The notes: generated by a model from the letters alone, not told the origin. DNA of 64,000 nt from Spirochaetae bacterium HGW-Spirochaetae-2 (GCA_002839355.1 PGXW01000017.1:1-64000), one strand, 5' to 3'; positions 52,552-62,748 are shown, counted from the stretch's first letter. Program-made: numbers and translations.

Positions 52552-55299
52552 ATGACAGTAAAAAAAATTGTATCCTTGTTGGTCTTCTGCATAGCTTGCA
52601 CCGTAGGAATATCCACCCTATCGGCACACGACGAGCAGATTCCCTATCGCGGCCACATGCAGATCCTCACCGACAATTTCCAGATAATCTTCGAGCCCCA
52701 CGACGAGTGGGCGGCCCAGCGGATCGCGGGATTCTCCGACCAGGTCCTTGCGGAAATTGTGCAAATGCTCGACCATACCCCGAAAAGACGCATTCCGGTG
52801 GTACTCACCAGTAGACCCGTGGTTGCCAACGGATACTACAGTCCGTTCCCCGCAAAGGTATTCATGTTCCTGACCAGAGCTTCGAACCGGTTCCTCGGCT
52901 CAAGGACCAGCGATTGGCTGCGCTCCCTTTTCACTCACGAACTCACCCACCATATCCATTTGACATCTCCTGTTGGACCGGCAAAATTCCTTACACCGAT
53001 TTTTGGGCCAGAAGTTCCCGCCATGAATTCCCCGCTCATGCCAGGCTGGTGGATAGAGGGAATCACCACCTATATGGAATCGACACGGGCTGAAGGTGGT
53101 CGGGGGGACTCTCCTACTTTCGCGTTGACCTATGAGGCGCCCCTGGTTGAACAATCCATGTGGAGCATATCGCAAGGAGCCTACTCCTCGAATTATCCAC
53201 CACGAGGAAGAATCTACAGCACCGGGTACATCATGGTCGACCATCTGGCGCGTACCTACGGGGAAGAGGCTTTCCGTGAGATCAACCGCAGATTCTCGAA
53301 CTGGCCGTTCTTCGGTATATCCCCCGCGGTAAGAAAGGTCACCGGCCGAACCTCGGCCGAGCTCTTTGGCGATGCATTGCAGGAATTGTGGGATGCCTTG
53401 CCGACCGTCACCAAGTTGCCACCCCTATTTTCCCCCGATTCGGTGGGCGATTTCCATCTTCCCTACCCAACCGACCGGGGACTTCTCGGATTCACCCGGA
53501 CACTTGATGCCGGCGGTGCGATCTCCATCCATTCTCCCGACGGCAAGAACCTATCGGAACTTATCAGGATCCCGGTAGATGCACCAGGTACGGTAACGGT
53601 CACCAGGGACGGTACGTCGGCATTCATCTCATACCTGTGGGGCGACCCCTACCATAAGGCATCGACCCAACTGGCCCCGGTCAGTTACTCCGACCTCTAT
53701 CGCGTCGACCTTGATAGCCACACCTATTCTCGAATCACTACGAAGGCACGACTGATGCACCCGGCCGTGAGCCCGGACGGCCAGCGTCTGGTTGCCATAG
53801 AATCTGTAGAAGACCGGTATCGTCTTGTCGAGATCGACATGGAGGATGGCTCGATATCAGTGCTCTATGAGAATCCTGACGGCAGCGTGTATGAACCGAA
53901 TTTCGCCCCCGACGGATCGGCATTGGTATTCGTCGAGATTGTGGATGGACAATCCACCCTGGTTGTAGTCGAGGAACAGGAACCCGGACGCATCCTCTGG
54001 CCCCATGCACCTGCGGAATTGCACTCGCCCCGTTTCATCACACCCGGCACCCTATGGGTTGGAAGCGACTTTTCCGAAAGGTTGTCCTTGTATGAAGTGG
54101 ATAGGACGAGTGGACACATCACGTTGTTGCTCACCGATCCGGTCGGTATCACCGGAGCGATTCCAGTAGGAGACTCGGTGATCTATTCCACCTACACATC
54201 GAAGGGTTATGCCTTGCGAAAGGCCGATTCCACCGCATTGGTAGCCGAGTCAATTGTCAAGCAGATACCGCAACCGAGGGGGACACCAAAAACCGTTGCA
54301 CCTCGACTCCCTATGACACCCTACTCGGATGCCCTCCGATTCAACCTCTGGTTACCGTTTCCAATAAACATTCCCTCTGAAATTGTTCCGGGTGCCTCGG
54401 TAGTGATGCGAAGTATCCTCGGCAGGCATACGCTCGGAGCCAGTACCGCCTGGAGCATTTCCGACTCGCTTCCCGTCGGAGTGCTGTTGTACCGCTATGC
54501 ACCGGGACCGTTCACCTTCACCGTGCAAGCCAATGCGAACGAAAAATACAGTACTACCGACCGGAGACACTCGGTTACCGGTTCCTTCGATATTCCCCTC
54601 TGGCACGAATCGCTTCCATCCGGTCGCAGATCCCTGGCTTCCGGGATAGCCATGAGGGGAACGTATGTGGAAGACCAGACGATCGGCACCCTCTTCGGGT
54701 ATGCGGGATATGGCTACCATGACCACGCAGGTCCGAAGGATTATTACGGCACCACCCGGTATTCGATTCTCGGCAGTCTGCAATACAACCACAACTTCAC
54801 CGTCGAGGATAGGAAATTGGTTCCGATAGCAAGAGTTACCGGGCAGGTACCGCTAGGACGCACCCACCAGATCCTCAGGTTGGAGCTGGACACGGCTTTC
54901 GTAGAATCTGATCCCAACAACAAAATCCTCACACCCGACTTGCTTGGCTTGCAAACAAAATCGGGAGAAATCAAGATGCTATTCAGCCTCCGTTATGGCA
55001 TCCCCCTGGGATTGTTCGACAAACCCGTCCCATACGGTGGGTTGGTGGCCGCCGGACTGCTCTTGCATGCACAGACAGCAACATACCTTACCTCCGGCTC
55101 TCCCGCATGGGAGGAGGATGTGTACGTCGGTGCCACGCTCAACGCGGATTTCGCCATAGGAGCCGCAGTCACACTCCGACCGTATGCGAGGTATGCGATC
55201 AGTACGGCAACTGGGCAGGGGGCTTTCACCATCGGTATCGATTTCGACTCTTTCTTCATAGGTTCCAACGGGATGGTAGCGCCGAAATTGCAGGATTAA
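52552..55299 (+). CDS. Gluzincin-type metallopeptidase with propeller and outer-membrane barrel
   Basis: A 915-residue surface protein in three parts. After a signal peptide (to about LSAHD, 26) comes a peptidase region (30-300) with the zinc motif HELTH (129-133) and a downstream WWIEGITTYMES (E169 a likely third ligand). A TolB/WD40-like propeller (about 340-590) shows repeated AVSPDGQRLVA and NFAPDGSALVFV units. The C-terminal 300 residues alternate as in a beta-barrel. Such proteins are found in Bacteroidota and spirochaetes, function unproven. The start is uncertain; 52552 gives a good signal peptide but a close, weak ribosome binding site, and 52477 is an in-frame alternative. Confidence 0.83.
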   Translation: MTVKKIVSLLVFCIACTVGISTLSAHDEQIPYRGHMQILTDNFQIIFEPHDEWAAQRIAGFSDQVLAEIVQMLDHTPKRRIPVVLTSRPVVANGYYSPFPAKVFMFLTRASNRFLGSRTSDWLRSLFTHELTHHIHLTSPVGPAKFLTPIFGPEVPAMNSPLMPGWWIEGITTYMESTRAEGGRGDSPTFALTYEAPLVEQSMWSISQGAYSSNYPPRGRIYSTGYIMVDHLARTYGEEAFREINRRFSNWPFFGISPAVRKVTGRTSAELFGDALQELWDALPTVTKLPPLFSPDSVGDFHLPYPTDRGLLGFTRTLDAGGAISIHSPDGKNLSELIRIPVDAPGTVTVTRDGTSAFISYLWGDPYHKASTQLAPVSYSDLYRVDLDSHTYSRITTKARLMHPAVSPDGQRLVAIESVEDRYRLVEIDMEDGSISVLYENPDGSVYEPNFAPDGSALVFVEIVDGQSTLVVVEEQEPGRILWPHAPAELHSPRFITPGTLWVGSDFSERLSLYEVDRTSGHITLLLTDPVGITGAIPVGDSVIYSTYTSKGYALRKADSTALVAESIVKQIPQPRGTPKTVAPRLPMTPYSDALRFNLWLPFPINIPSEIVPGASVVMRSILGRHTLGASTAWSISDSLPVGVLLYRYAPGPFTFTVQANANEKYSTTDRRHSVTGSFDIPLWHESLPSGRRSLASGIAMRGTYVEDQTIGTLFGYAGYGYHDHAGPKDYYGTTRYSILGSLQYNHNFTVEDRKLVPIARVTGQVPLGRTHQILRLELDTAFVESDPNNKILTPDLLGLQTKSGEIKMLFSLRYGIPLGLFDKPVPYGGLVAAGLLLHAQTATYLTSGSPAWEEDVYVGATLNADFAIGAAVTLRPYARYAISTATGQGAFTIGIDFDSFFIGSNGMVAPKLQD

Positions 55300-55304
55300 G
55301 GAAC

Positions 55305-55333
55305 TTGCGAAGCAAACCGGCTCCTTGTATGCT
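55305..55333 (+). promoter_or_regulatory. Promoter of the aconitase gene
   Basis: TTGCGA (55305-55310), 17-base spacer, TATGCT (55328-55333), 22 bases before the ATG. Confidence 0.6.
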
Positions 55334-55355
55334 GTGAATGGAATAGGAGGAACCC

Positions 55356-57989
55356 ATGGCCAAATCATATACCCGTACCATATTTGTCGGTGGATCGCCT
55401 TTTCGTTATTTCGACATCGGACGGTTTGCCGGGCAGCGAATCGATTCGGTGCCCTATTCATTGCGCGTGCTTCTTGAGAACCTCATGCGTCACATGGACT
55501 CCGGCCTTGTCGACGAACACACGCTCGAAGCGTTGGTCGACCGTACCGGTCAGGTGGAGCGACCCTCCGAAATACCGTTTTATCCGGCCAGGGTCCTCAT
55601 GCAGGACTTCACCGGTGTTCCGGCCATAGTTGACTTGGCGGCATTGCGCGATGCTGTTGCAGAGGCGGGGAAAGACCCGAAAAACATCAATCCGCAAGTC
55701 CCGGTGGACCTGATTGTGGACCACTCTGTCCAAATCGACAGCTTTGGTACACAAGATTCCCTCGCACACAACGTGCGAATGGAGTATGAGCGGAACCACG
55801 AACGCTACAGTTTGCTCAAGTGGGCCCAAAAGAGTTTTACCAATCTCCGCATCGTGCCTCCAAACTCGGGAATCTGCCACCAGGTAAACCTCGAGTACCT
55901 TGCGCAGTGTGTACGTGCCGATCAGGGCATCCTGTTTCCCGACTCCCTGGTCGGAACAGATAGCCATACGACCATGATCAACGGTCTTGGGGTCATGGGT
56001 TGGGGTGTCGGAGGAATCGAAGCCGAAGCCGTCATGCTCGGGCAGCCGTATTTCATGCCGATTCCCCGGGTGGTTGGAGTCCGACTCGCCGGATCGATGG
56101 ACCCGTTGTGTACCGCCACGGACCTTGTGCTCACCCTCACCCAGCAGTTACGGAAACTGGGGGTTGTCGGAGCATTCGTTGAATACTTTGGACCGGGGCT
56201 CGCATCGTTGGAATTGCCCGATCGGGCCACCATAGCGAATATGAGTCCGGAATATGGGGCCACCATGGGATTCTTCCCTGTCGATGCCCAAACCATCGCT
56301 TATCTCATGTTGACCGGAAGAAAGGAAGAAGCCGAACGAACCGAGGCGTACTGCAAAGCGAATGCCCTCTTCCACGATCCGACACGCGAGGCGACCTACG
56401 ACGAAATACTGGAACTCGACCTTGCGACAGTGGTTCCCAGTATTGCCGGACCCTCGCGCCCGCAGGATCGGATCGCTGTTTCGGATGCACCACAACAGAT
56501 AGCGAAAGCTACCGCTATCGAACAGGGAAAGATGGTTTCCGTCGAATTGGATGGCACACATGTGGATCTTCCCGACGGTGCCGTAGCAATCGCGGCGATC
56601 ACCAGTTGCACCAACACCAGCAATCCGGCCGTAATGATCGCAGCTGGCCTGGTCGCTCGGGAAGCGGTCCGGTGGGGCCTGAAGGTTGCTCCATGGGTAA
56701 AGACATCCCTTGCCCCCGGATCACAGGTTGTGGTCGACTACCTTTCACAATCAGGCCTGCTGAAGGACTTGGAAACATTGGGGTTCCATGTGGCAGCCTT
56801 CGGGTGCACCACCTGTATCGGAAATTCCGGCCCGTTGCATCCGGCTATCGAGGAAGCCCAACAGAAGGAAAACCTCACATTGGCTGCCGTATTGTCGGGC
56901 AACAGGAATTTCGAAGGCCGGATCCACAAGAATGTGAAGGCATCGTTTCTCATGAGCCCCCCGCTGGTCGTTGCCTATGCGCTTGCCGGTCGGATCGACA
57001 TGGACCTTGTCAAAGACCCGATCGGATACGACCACGGCGGTCGTCCGCTCTATCTCAATGAGTTGTGGCCCGACCCAAAGGAAATTTCCCGGTTGGCAAC
57101 CAAGCACGTATCGTCCGAGTCGTTTTTGGAAAAGTACCGTGACATTTTCAGCGGTGATGCCGAATGGGCCGAGCTACCGGCTCCCGAGGGTGACACCTTC
57201 AAGTGGGACATGGATTCCACCTATATCGCGAAAGTTCCCTTCTTCGACCATTTTCCAAAGGTCCCACCACATATTGGAGCAATCAAGGGGGCCCGGGCGT
57301 TGTTGGTCATGGGCGATTCGGTGACCACCGACCATATCAGTCCGGCCGGTTCGATAGACCCCACCTACCCGGCGGGAACATACCTCGTATCCCTCGGTGT
57401 CGGACCGGAGCAGTTCAACTCGTACGGCAGCAGGCGGGGAAACCACGAGGTGATGATGCGTGGAACCTTTGCCAATACCCGGATCAAACAGAAGCTCACC
57501 ACTCCGAGGGAAGGTGGGCTCACCCGAAAATTGCCTGAAGGCACCTTGATGCATGTGTATGACGCGGCCCAGTCATACGCCCAGGAAGGTATCGAGCTCA
57601 TCGTCCTGGCGGGAAGGGAATACGGTACAGGATCATCGCGCGATTGGGCGGCCAAGGGAACGAATCTATTGGGCGTCAGGGCTGTGCTGGCCGAATCCTT
57701 CGAACGCATCCATAGGAGCAATCTCGTCGGCATGGGAGTACTGCCGCTTGTCTTCGCGGCGGGCTCATCCATCGCATCCCACAACCTTCATGGTACGGAG
57801 AGCTATTCGCTCGAAATTCCCGAGGAAATCGCGCCGCAGATGGAGTTGACCATGACAGTGGTTCGCGAATCGGGCGTTGAAGAGCGATTCCCCGTGGTAT
57901 GTCGCCTCGATTCTCCCATCGAGGTCGCCTATTACAGGCATGGTGGTATCCTCCACTATGTATTGAGGAGCATGCTGTATTCCATGTGA
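55356..57989 (+). CDS. acnA: Aconitate hydratase A
   Basis: An 877-residue aconitase of the AcnA/IRP1 type, isomerising citrate and isocitrate. The 4Fe-4S ligands are Cys418 (TSCTNTSNP), Cys484 and Cys487 (FGCTTCIGNSGP). SDSVVTDHISPAGSI-like sequence and the C-terminal swivel domain with EYGTGSSRDWAAKG are present. AGGAGG precedes the ATG. It supplies isocitrate to Icd at 2-3 kb. A DUF4143 gene follows after 6 bases. Confidence 0.97.
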   Translation: MAKSYTRTIFVGGSPFRYFDIGRFAGQRIDSVPYSLRVLLENLMRHMDSGLVDEHTLEALVDRTGQVERPSEIPFYPARVLMQDFTGVPAIVDLAALRDAVAEAGKDPKNINPQVPVDLIVDHSVQIDSFGTQDSLAHNVRMEYERNHERYSLLKWAQKSFTNLRIVPPNSGICHQVNLEYLAQCVRADQGILFPDSLVGTDSHTTMINGLGVMGWGVGGIEAEAVMLGQPYFMPIPRVVGVRLAGSMDPLCTATDLVLTLTQQLRKLGVVGAFVEYFGPGLASLELPDRATIANMSPEYGATMGFFPVDAQTIAYLMLTGRKEEAERTEAYCKANALFHDPTREATYDEILELDLATVVPSIAGPSRPQDRIAVSDAPQQIAKATAIEQGKMVSVELDGTHVDLPDGAVAIAAITSCTNTSNPAVMIAAGLVAREAVRWGLKVAPWVKTSLAPGSQVVVDYLSQSGLLKDLETLGFHVAAFGCTTCIGNSGPLHPAIEEAQQKENLTLAAVLSGNRNFEGRIHKNVKASFLMSPPLVVAYALAGRIDMDLVKDPIGYDHGGRPLYLNELWPDPKEISRLATKHVSSESFLEKYRDIFSGDAEWAELPAPEGDTFKWDMDSTYIAKVPFFDHFPKVPPHIGAIKGARALLVMGDSVTTDHISPAGSIDPTYPAGTYLVSLGVGPEQFNSYGSRRGNHEVMMRGTFANTRIKQKLTTPREGGLTRKLPEGTLMHVYDAAQSYAQEGIELIVLAGREYGTGSSRDWAAKGTNLLGVRAVLAESFERIHRSNLVGMGVLPLVFAAGSSIASHNLHGTESYSLEIPEEIAPQMELTMTVVRESGVEERFPVVCRLDSPIEVAYYRHGGILHYVLRSMLYSM

Positions 57990-57995
57990 GGAGGT

Positions 57996-58922
57996 GTGGT
58001 GGACCTCATTGACTTCAGGACATTCCTGAGCATGACAGGAAACCAGAATCTTGAGGATTTCCTCTGCGATTGGCAAGATATCCAACCGATTCCCAAGGCG
58101 ATAGCGACTCGGCTGGCCCATCTGGTGCGCATACACATGGCAATCGGTGGATTGCCCCCGGTAATCGCCACTTGGATCGAGTCGCACGACTTTTCTGCGG
58201 TCGATTCAGCCCTTGATGCGCACATTGCCAGAATTGCCGATATCTGCGCAGAAAATTTGCATTTGGAAAGCAAGAAGTGCCTCGAGCTTTACAGACACGT
58301 TCCGAAACTCATGGCCCGCGAGAACACCCATTTCCACAATTCCCGGCAAAAGGGGACCACAGAAGGATTGTCTATCGAACCACTGATACTCCAATTGTTA
58401 CAGGAACAGGTTCTCCTCATGGTACGACGGGTGGAACGACCTCAGGATCCGATTGATTCCTACATATACAAGAGCGAATACAAATATTACTTTTCAGATA
58501 CCGGCGTCTTCCGAAGAATGGCGGGGCTTCCGGCAAGCAGTGTTGATTCGGGAAGTCCGTCGCTCAGTCGTTTCCGGGGAATCCTGACAGAGAGTTACAT
58601 CCTGCAATCGTTGAAACAACTCTATGGAGAAGATGTCTGGTATTGGAAATCGGGCAATCGGGCCGAGGTCGATTTCGTAATCCGAAACGGCAAGACCATT
58701 GTTCCGGTCGAGGTGAAGACGGCACGAAATGTCAAATCCCATTCGTTGGCGTTGTACCGCCAACTGTATGCCCCCGAGATCGCTCTTCGCTTCTCCCTCT
58801 TGAACCTTAAAAGTGACGACGACCTGCTCAATATCCCCATCTACATGGCCGGACACACACCTCGTCTCATACAGGTATCCTCTATGACGGGAACACACCG
58901 AACTTTCTCAGTCCCTCGATGA
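57996..58922 (+). CDS. DUF4143 protein lacking the AAA ATPase half
   Basis: A 308-residue protein equal to the C-terminal two-thirds of AAA+/DUF4143 proteins. The first residues (VDLIDFRTFLSMTGNQNLE) align with the region just after the P-loop domain, so Walker A and B are missing. The DUF4143 nuclease-like core is kept: RAEVDFVIRNGKTIVPVEVK contains the E-x-D and E-x-K pattern. It begins with GTG codons right after the aconitase stop, with GAGGAGG overlapping, so it may be translated with acnA. Either a remnant after a recombination or a reduced functional form. Its last 41 bases overlap the convergent sucrose-phosphate synthase gene. Confidence 0.78.
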   Translation: MVDLIDFRTFLSMTGNQNLEDFLCDWQDIQPIPKAIATRLAHLVRIHMAIGGLPPVIATWIESHDFSAVDSALDAHIARIADICAENLHLESKKCLELYRHVPKLMARENTHFHNSRQKGTTEGLSIEPLILQLLQEQVLLMVRRVERPQDPIDSYIYKSEYKYYFSDTGVFRRMAGLPASSVDSGSPSLSRFRGILTESYILQSLKQLYGEDVWYWKSGNRAEVDFVIRNGKTIVPVEVKTARNVKSHSLALYRQLYAPEIALRFSLLNLKSDDDLLNIPIYMAGHTPRLIQVSSMTGTHRTFSVPR

Positions 58923-61050
58923 CTCCTCCCGCGTACGAACGTTCCGCGAAGTACAGGTTCTTCATGCTCCGCAAGGAGTCGAGAGCCGGTTCATGGTTGG
59001 CGACCACAATTCCCTTCAACGGCTTGATCATCATGTCCGCATCGTTGCCCGAATCGCCGGCAGTCACCACCGCCTTCAGGTCGATATGCCATTTCCAGGC
59101 AATATACTTCACCGCAGTCCCCTTGGATGCACGGTACGGAAGTATATCGAGGAACCGGTCATGTGAAAGTACCAGGTGCCAGGAGGATTTTGTCTTTCCC
59201 AGGGCGTCCTTGATCTTTTGCATGAGCGAATCCATATCGGAATTATCCAGAACATTGTAGCTTACCTTGAAATCGCGTTGGGAACCTTCCTCCGGTTGCA
59301 GTTCCAAAGCACCGAAGCCGGACAAGGCCTCACGGATCCGCCTCGGGTGCCACCGTCTGCGGATGAAGTGCGACCACCCCTTGTCTGCTATCAGGTTCTC
59401 CCCGTAGAAGACTTCGGAACCGACCGATGTGATCAATACGTCGGGTTGTGGGAACCCGTACGTTTCCAATATCTCCTTGGCTGAATCCACATTCCGTCCG
59501 GTGGCTACACCGAAACCGACGGTATCGCGATATTCCTCCAACAGTTTCTTCAGCTCCTCGACCGAGTCGGCATCGCCAGTCAAGGTGTTGTCTATATCGC
59601 TGACCAGCAGGTACTTGAGCGAGCTCATCCGTTTGGCCATACTCCGCTCATACCGGGCATCGGGGGTCTTCTTGACCTTGTGCTCCTCCATGACCCGTTT
59701 CAACTGGGCAAGATACGTATCGCAATGGGTCTGCCAGTTGTAGACCTGCCGAATCCGCTCCACGCCATGCTGCGACAACGAATCCCACAACTCCGAATCG
59801 GTCAGGATCTTGTGGATGGCGTCATGGATTGCCTTCGGCTTGCTTATGTCCACCAATACACCGCTGTCACAATTCTTCCTGATATCCTGGACGCCACCCT
59901 TGTCGGTACCCACAAACGGCAAACCGACCGCAGATGCCTCGATAAAGGTGAGCCCGAAATTTTCCAAGGCTGCCGCGCTGACGAACACTCCCCGTTTCAT
60001 GGCCACAATCCGATACAGTTCCGGCACATCCCGCTCCGGGTTGTGGTGCTTCGGTATCGCCATCTTTCCATACAGGTCATAGCGGTCCATAAGTAGGAGC
60101 ATATCGGTGAGTACTTGCTTCTCACCCTCTTCCATGGTGTTTATATCGTCACGGATACCGGCGAATATCGCCAGGTTCGCAATGGCCTGCAGGTCCTTGC
60201 TCTTTCCATAGATTTCAATCAACAGGTCGATATTCTTCCGTGCCTCGGGTCTGCACAGGGCCATGATGATAGGTTTGTCCGGGACGGTGAAGAACCTCTG
60301 CAACTCCTTCATCATGGTAAACTGGGCCAGCTTCTGTTCCTCGGTCACCGAAGGATCCTGGATCTCGTAATGGTAGTACGGAAAGAACTTGTCCAGATCC
60401 AAGCCTGGGGGAACGACCACAAACCGTTCCAAATCCCTGTTCTTGTACGAACTGTACAACTCTTCCCGCTCATAGTTCGTGCTGGTGATCACCATATCCG
60501 CTTTCCGGATTGTCCTCTCCTCCTGGACGATTCGGGACGACATGGAATAATAGTCCTCGATCCTTTCGTCGGAGACCCCTGTCGACTTGAGGTAATCGAG
60601 TTTGTTCCTTCCGAGCGAATGCCCGGTAAACACCAACGGAGTGTGGAAATAACTGGCGATCTCTGTGGCGATGTATCCACCGTCGGCATAATGGCCGTGA
60701 ATGATATCAGGCACCCGTTTCTCGGAGCGGAAGAATTCGATCAGACTGTCGACGAACTCATCCACATGCGGCCAAAGCTTCTCCTTGCGGATATATTTCA
60801 CTCCACCGCACGGTAGCCGCACTATGCGTGCATTCCCACCGATCTCCTCGATCTGCTTGTTGTAATCCTTGCTTAGCCGCTTGTCGCCGATCTTCCTTGT
60901 GAAGAGATCTATCTCAACATCCTCCCGGGTAGACAACTCCTTGACCAGGTCGACCACATACCGCGTCTGGCCTCCGGTATCGGCATCCCGTCCCATTTCT
61001 ATATTGTTGCTTCTCACCAATCCATGGATGTTGATTATCGCTATATACAT
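58882..61050 (-). CDS. Sucrose-phosphate synthase with intact phosphatase domain
   Basis: A 722-residue two-domain enzyme. Residues 1-455 are a GT-B glycosyltransferase family 4 domain: GGQTRYV near the start, RPEARKN (268-274) for nucleotide-sugar binding, and the E-x7-E pair E363/E371 in ALENFGLTFIEAS. Residues 475-722 are a HAD phosphatase domain with DIDNT (485-489) and GDSGND. Since the HAD aspartates are intact, the protein could make sucrose 6-phosphate from UDP/ADP-glucose and fructose 6-phosphate and dephosphorylate it. A close alternative is a mannosyl-glycerate-like or other disaccharide-phosphate synthase. GAAGAGG precedes the ATG. Confidence 0.88.
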   Translation of the reverse strand: MYIAIINIHGLVRSNNIEMGRDADTGGQTRYVVDLVKELSTREDVEIDLFTRKIGDKRLSKDYNKQIEEIGGNARIVRLPCGGVKYIRKEKLWPHVDEFVDSLIEFFRSEKRVPDIIHGHYADGGYIATEIASYFHTPLVFTGHSLGRNKLDYLKSTGVSDERIEDYYSMSSRIVQEERTIRKADMVITSTNYEREELYSSYKNRDLERFVVVPPGLDLDKFFPYYHYEIQDPSVTEEQKLAQFTMMKELQRFFTVPDKPIIMALCRPEARKNIDLLIEIYGKSKDLQAIANLAIFAGIRDDINTMEEGEKQVLTDMLLLMDRYDLYGKMAIPKHHNPERDVPELYRIVAMKRGVFVSAAALENFGLTFIEASAVGLPFVGTDKGGVQDIRKNCDSGVLVDISKPKAIHDAIHKILTDSELWDSLSQHGVERIRQVYNWQTHCDTYLAQLKRVMEEHKVKKTPDARYERSMAKRMSSLKYLLVSDIDNTLTGDADSVEELKKLLEEYRDTVGFGVATGRNVDSAKEILETYGFPQPDVLITSVGSEVFYGENLIADKGWSHFIRRRWHPRRIREALSGFGALELQPEEGSQRDFKVSYNVLDNSDMDSLMQKIKDALGKTKSSWHLVLSHDRFLDILPYRASKGTAVKYIAWKWHIDLKAVVTAGDSGNDADMMIKPLKGIVVANHEPALDSLRSMKNLYFAERSYAGGVIEGLRKFGVFPS

Positions 61051-61160
61051 GCATTACCTCTTCTTACGTTACCATACAGCATCACATATTAAACGATTGC
61101 TGTCAAACCAACGGGAAATCCGGTCTTTTCAGGCCCCATGGGTGTGCGTCGGGAGCCAAT

Positions 61161-62039
61161 CTATTCAGGCTTGATCGGAATCAGGAAAACCGGTACCTGG
61201 GCCCTGCGGGCAATATACTGGCTCACGCTTCCCACAAACAGTTCACGTAGGAAACCGCGTCCTTGGGTCCCCATCATCACCATGGTGGCATCGCTCTCCT
61301 CAAGCTCACGTAGGATTTCCGTATGGGGATCACCATAGATCAACTTGGTTTCGATCTTCACCTTGTTTCCCGAAGAAAGACGGGTCTTCATCTCCTCGAG
61401 CCGATCCTTGTCGATCGTATTGAATTCCTCCAGCCGCTCGACCAGATGTGGTTCGATATGGCTACGGTCCTGCACATGCAATAGCGTAATCTGCTTGACA
61501 TTACCGGTGGCAATCAATTGTTCCAGGTGGGCAAACGCACCCTCCGCCCCTGGAGAGAAGTCGGTTGCGAACAGAATCCGCTTGGCCACTCCATCCTCGG
61601 AGATTCCCGTCACGGACAAATGCTTTTGTTCGTCCACCTGCAGACGGATGATCAACAACGGCTTGCGTGTACCCAGCATGACTTCATGTGCGACACCACC
61701 GAGAAAAGCTCCACCGAGCAGCGACCTGCCCTGTGAGCCGACGACAACGAGGGAGAACCCCTCCTCCTCGGCGATACGGTTGATTTCCCGTTTGGCGTTT
61801 CCCGGAGAGATCCGGGACTCGACGGCAAAGCCCAACCCTTGGAGATCTTCCTTTTGGCGTTCGATCGCCTCTGTCTGGATCGTCGCGACATACGGAAAGA
61901 CTTCCGAGGCGACCTCCTGATAATCGGGGCATTGGAGCAGCAATAGGGAAGTGACACCAAAGTCCTTCAAAAAACCCATATGCTTGACCATGATATCGGA
62001 AGCTTCTGAAAGGTCGGTTGCGATAATCGCTCGTTCCAT
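61161..62039 (-). CDS. Tandem universal stress protein
   Basis: A 292-residue protein of two UspA domains (about 1-145 and 150-292). Each ends with the ATP-binding pattern G-x2-G-x9-G: VGSQGRSLLGGAFLGGVAH in the first and MGTQGRGFLRELFVGSVSQ in the second. AGGAGGG precedes two consecutive ATG codons; the second (62039) has better spacing. It lies 110 bases upstream of the sucrose-phosphate synthase gene on the same strand, so a joint stress role is plausible. Confidence 0.92.
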   Translation of the reverse strand: MERAIIATDLSEASDIMVKHMGFLKDFGVTSLLLLQCPDYQEVASEVFPYVATIQTEAIERQKEDLQGLGFAVESRISPGNAKREINRIAEEEGFSLVVVGSQGRSLLGGAFLGGVAHEVMLGTRKPLLIIRLQVDEQKHLSVTGISEDGVAKRILFATDFSPGAEGAFAHLEQLIATGNVKQITLLHVQDRSHIEPHLVERLEEFNTIDKDRLEEMKTRLSSGNKVKIETKLIYGDPHTEILRELEESDATMVMMGTQGRGFLRELFVGSVSQYIARRAQVPVFLIPIKPE

Positions 62040-62235
62040 CATACATCCCTCCTGCGGCGGAGGCGGGTCGGCTTCCGTGATACCGGCAAATTCGCCGATA
62101 CCATATGCTCCCTCAGCGAAAGGCACGGTGGGAAACATATTCAAGCCGAACCAATATCGCCGCTACCCATAGTATACTGTCATATGTGTCCCAAGTCAAA
62201 AGAGAATACTTTCCAGCACACTGAGCCACACCGGC

Positions 62236-62748
62236 TCACCAGCGATCGGAAAAGCGGTCCACGGCAATGACCCCCAAGGGGACATCCAACCTCATGGACA
62301 ACTGTCCAGCCGCGGCATACCCGACCAACTTGACCTTATATCTGCCGGGAACCAACACCAGATAGTCCTGCTGGTTTTCCCGTGTCTGCACAACGGACAC
62401 GACCTCTCCGGTAGCCTCATTGACCAGCACCACCTTGAATTCGGACGCACGGAGATCGGAGACCACCAGGTCATACGGTACCATGACATTACAATTGGAT
62501 ATCAGTTCCCAGACCGTATCGCGGCCCGAGAATCCCTTGAACTCGATATCTATCGAGCTGGCATCGGCCGAACCCCTGCGCACCTGATAGGTATAGGAGT
62601 CTCCTACTTGGGAAATCCAAAACGGATCTCCACACTGTTGCCGACTGTATCGACTCGAATGCCCATCGGCAACCAATGAACAGGAGAACCCAAGAACCAC
62701 CAGCATACACACCAGGAACATACCCCGGTAACTTTTCATACGCAACAT
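62236..62748 (-). CDS. Exported protein of unknown function
   Basis: A 170-residue protein starting MLRMKSYRGMF, with a hydrophobic signal ending VVLGFSCS; the Cys could be a relaxed spirochaetal lipobox. The mature part looks beta-rich and repeats twice a pattern of valine-rich strands. AGAGG is 6-7 bases before the ATG at 62748. Not recognised otherwise. Confidence 0.68.
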   Translation of the reverse strand: MLRMKSYRGMFLVCMLVVLGFSCSLVADGHSSRYSRQQCGDPFWISQVGDSYTYQVRRGSADASSIDIEFKGFSGRDTVWELISNCNVMVPYDLVVSDLRASEFKVVLVNEATGEVVSVVQTRENQQDYLVLVPGRYKVKLVGYAAAGQLSMRLDVPLGVIAVDRFSDRW

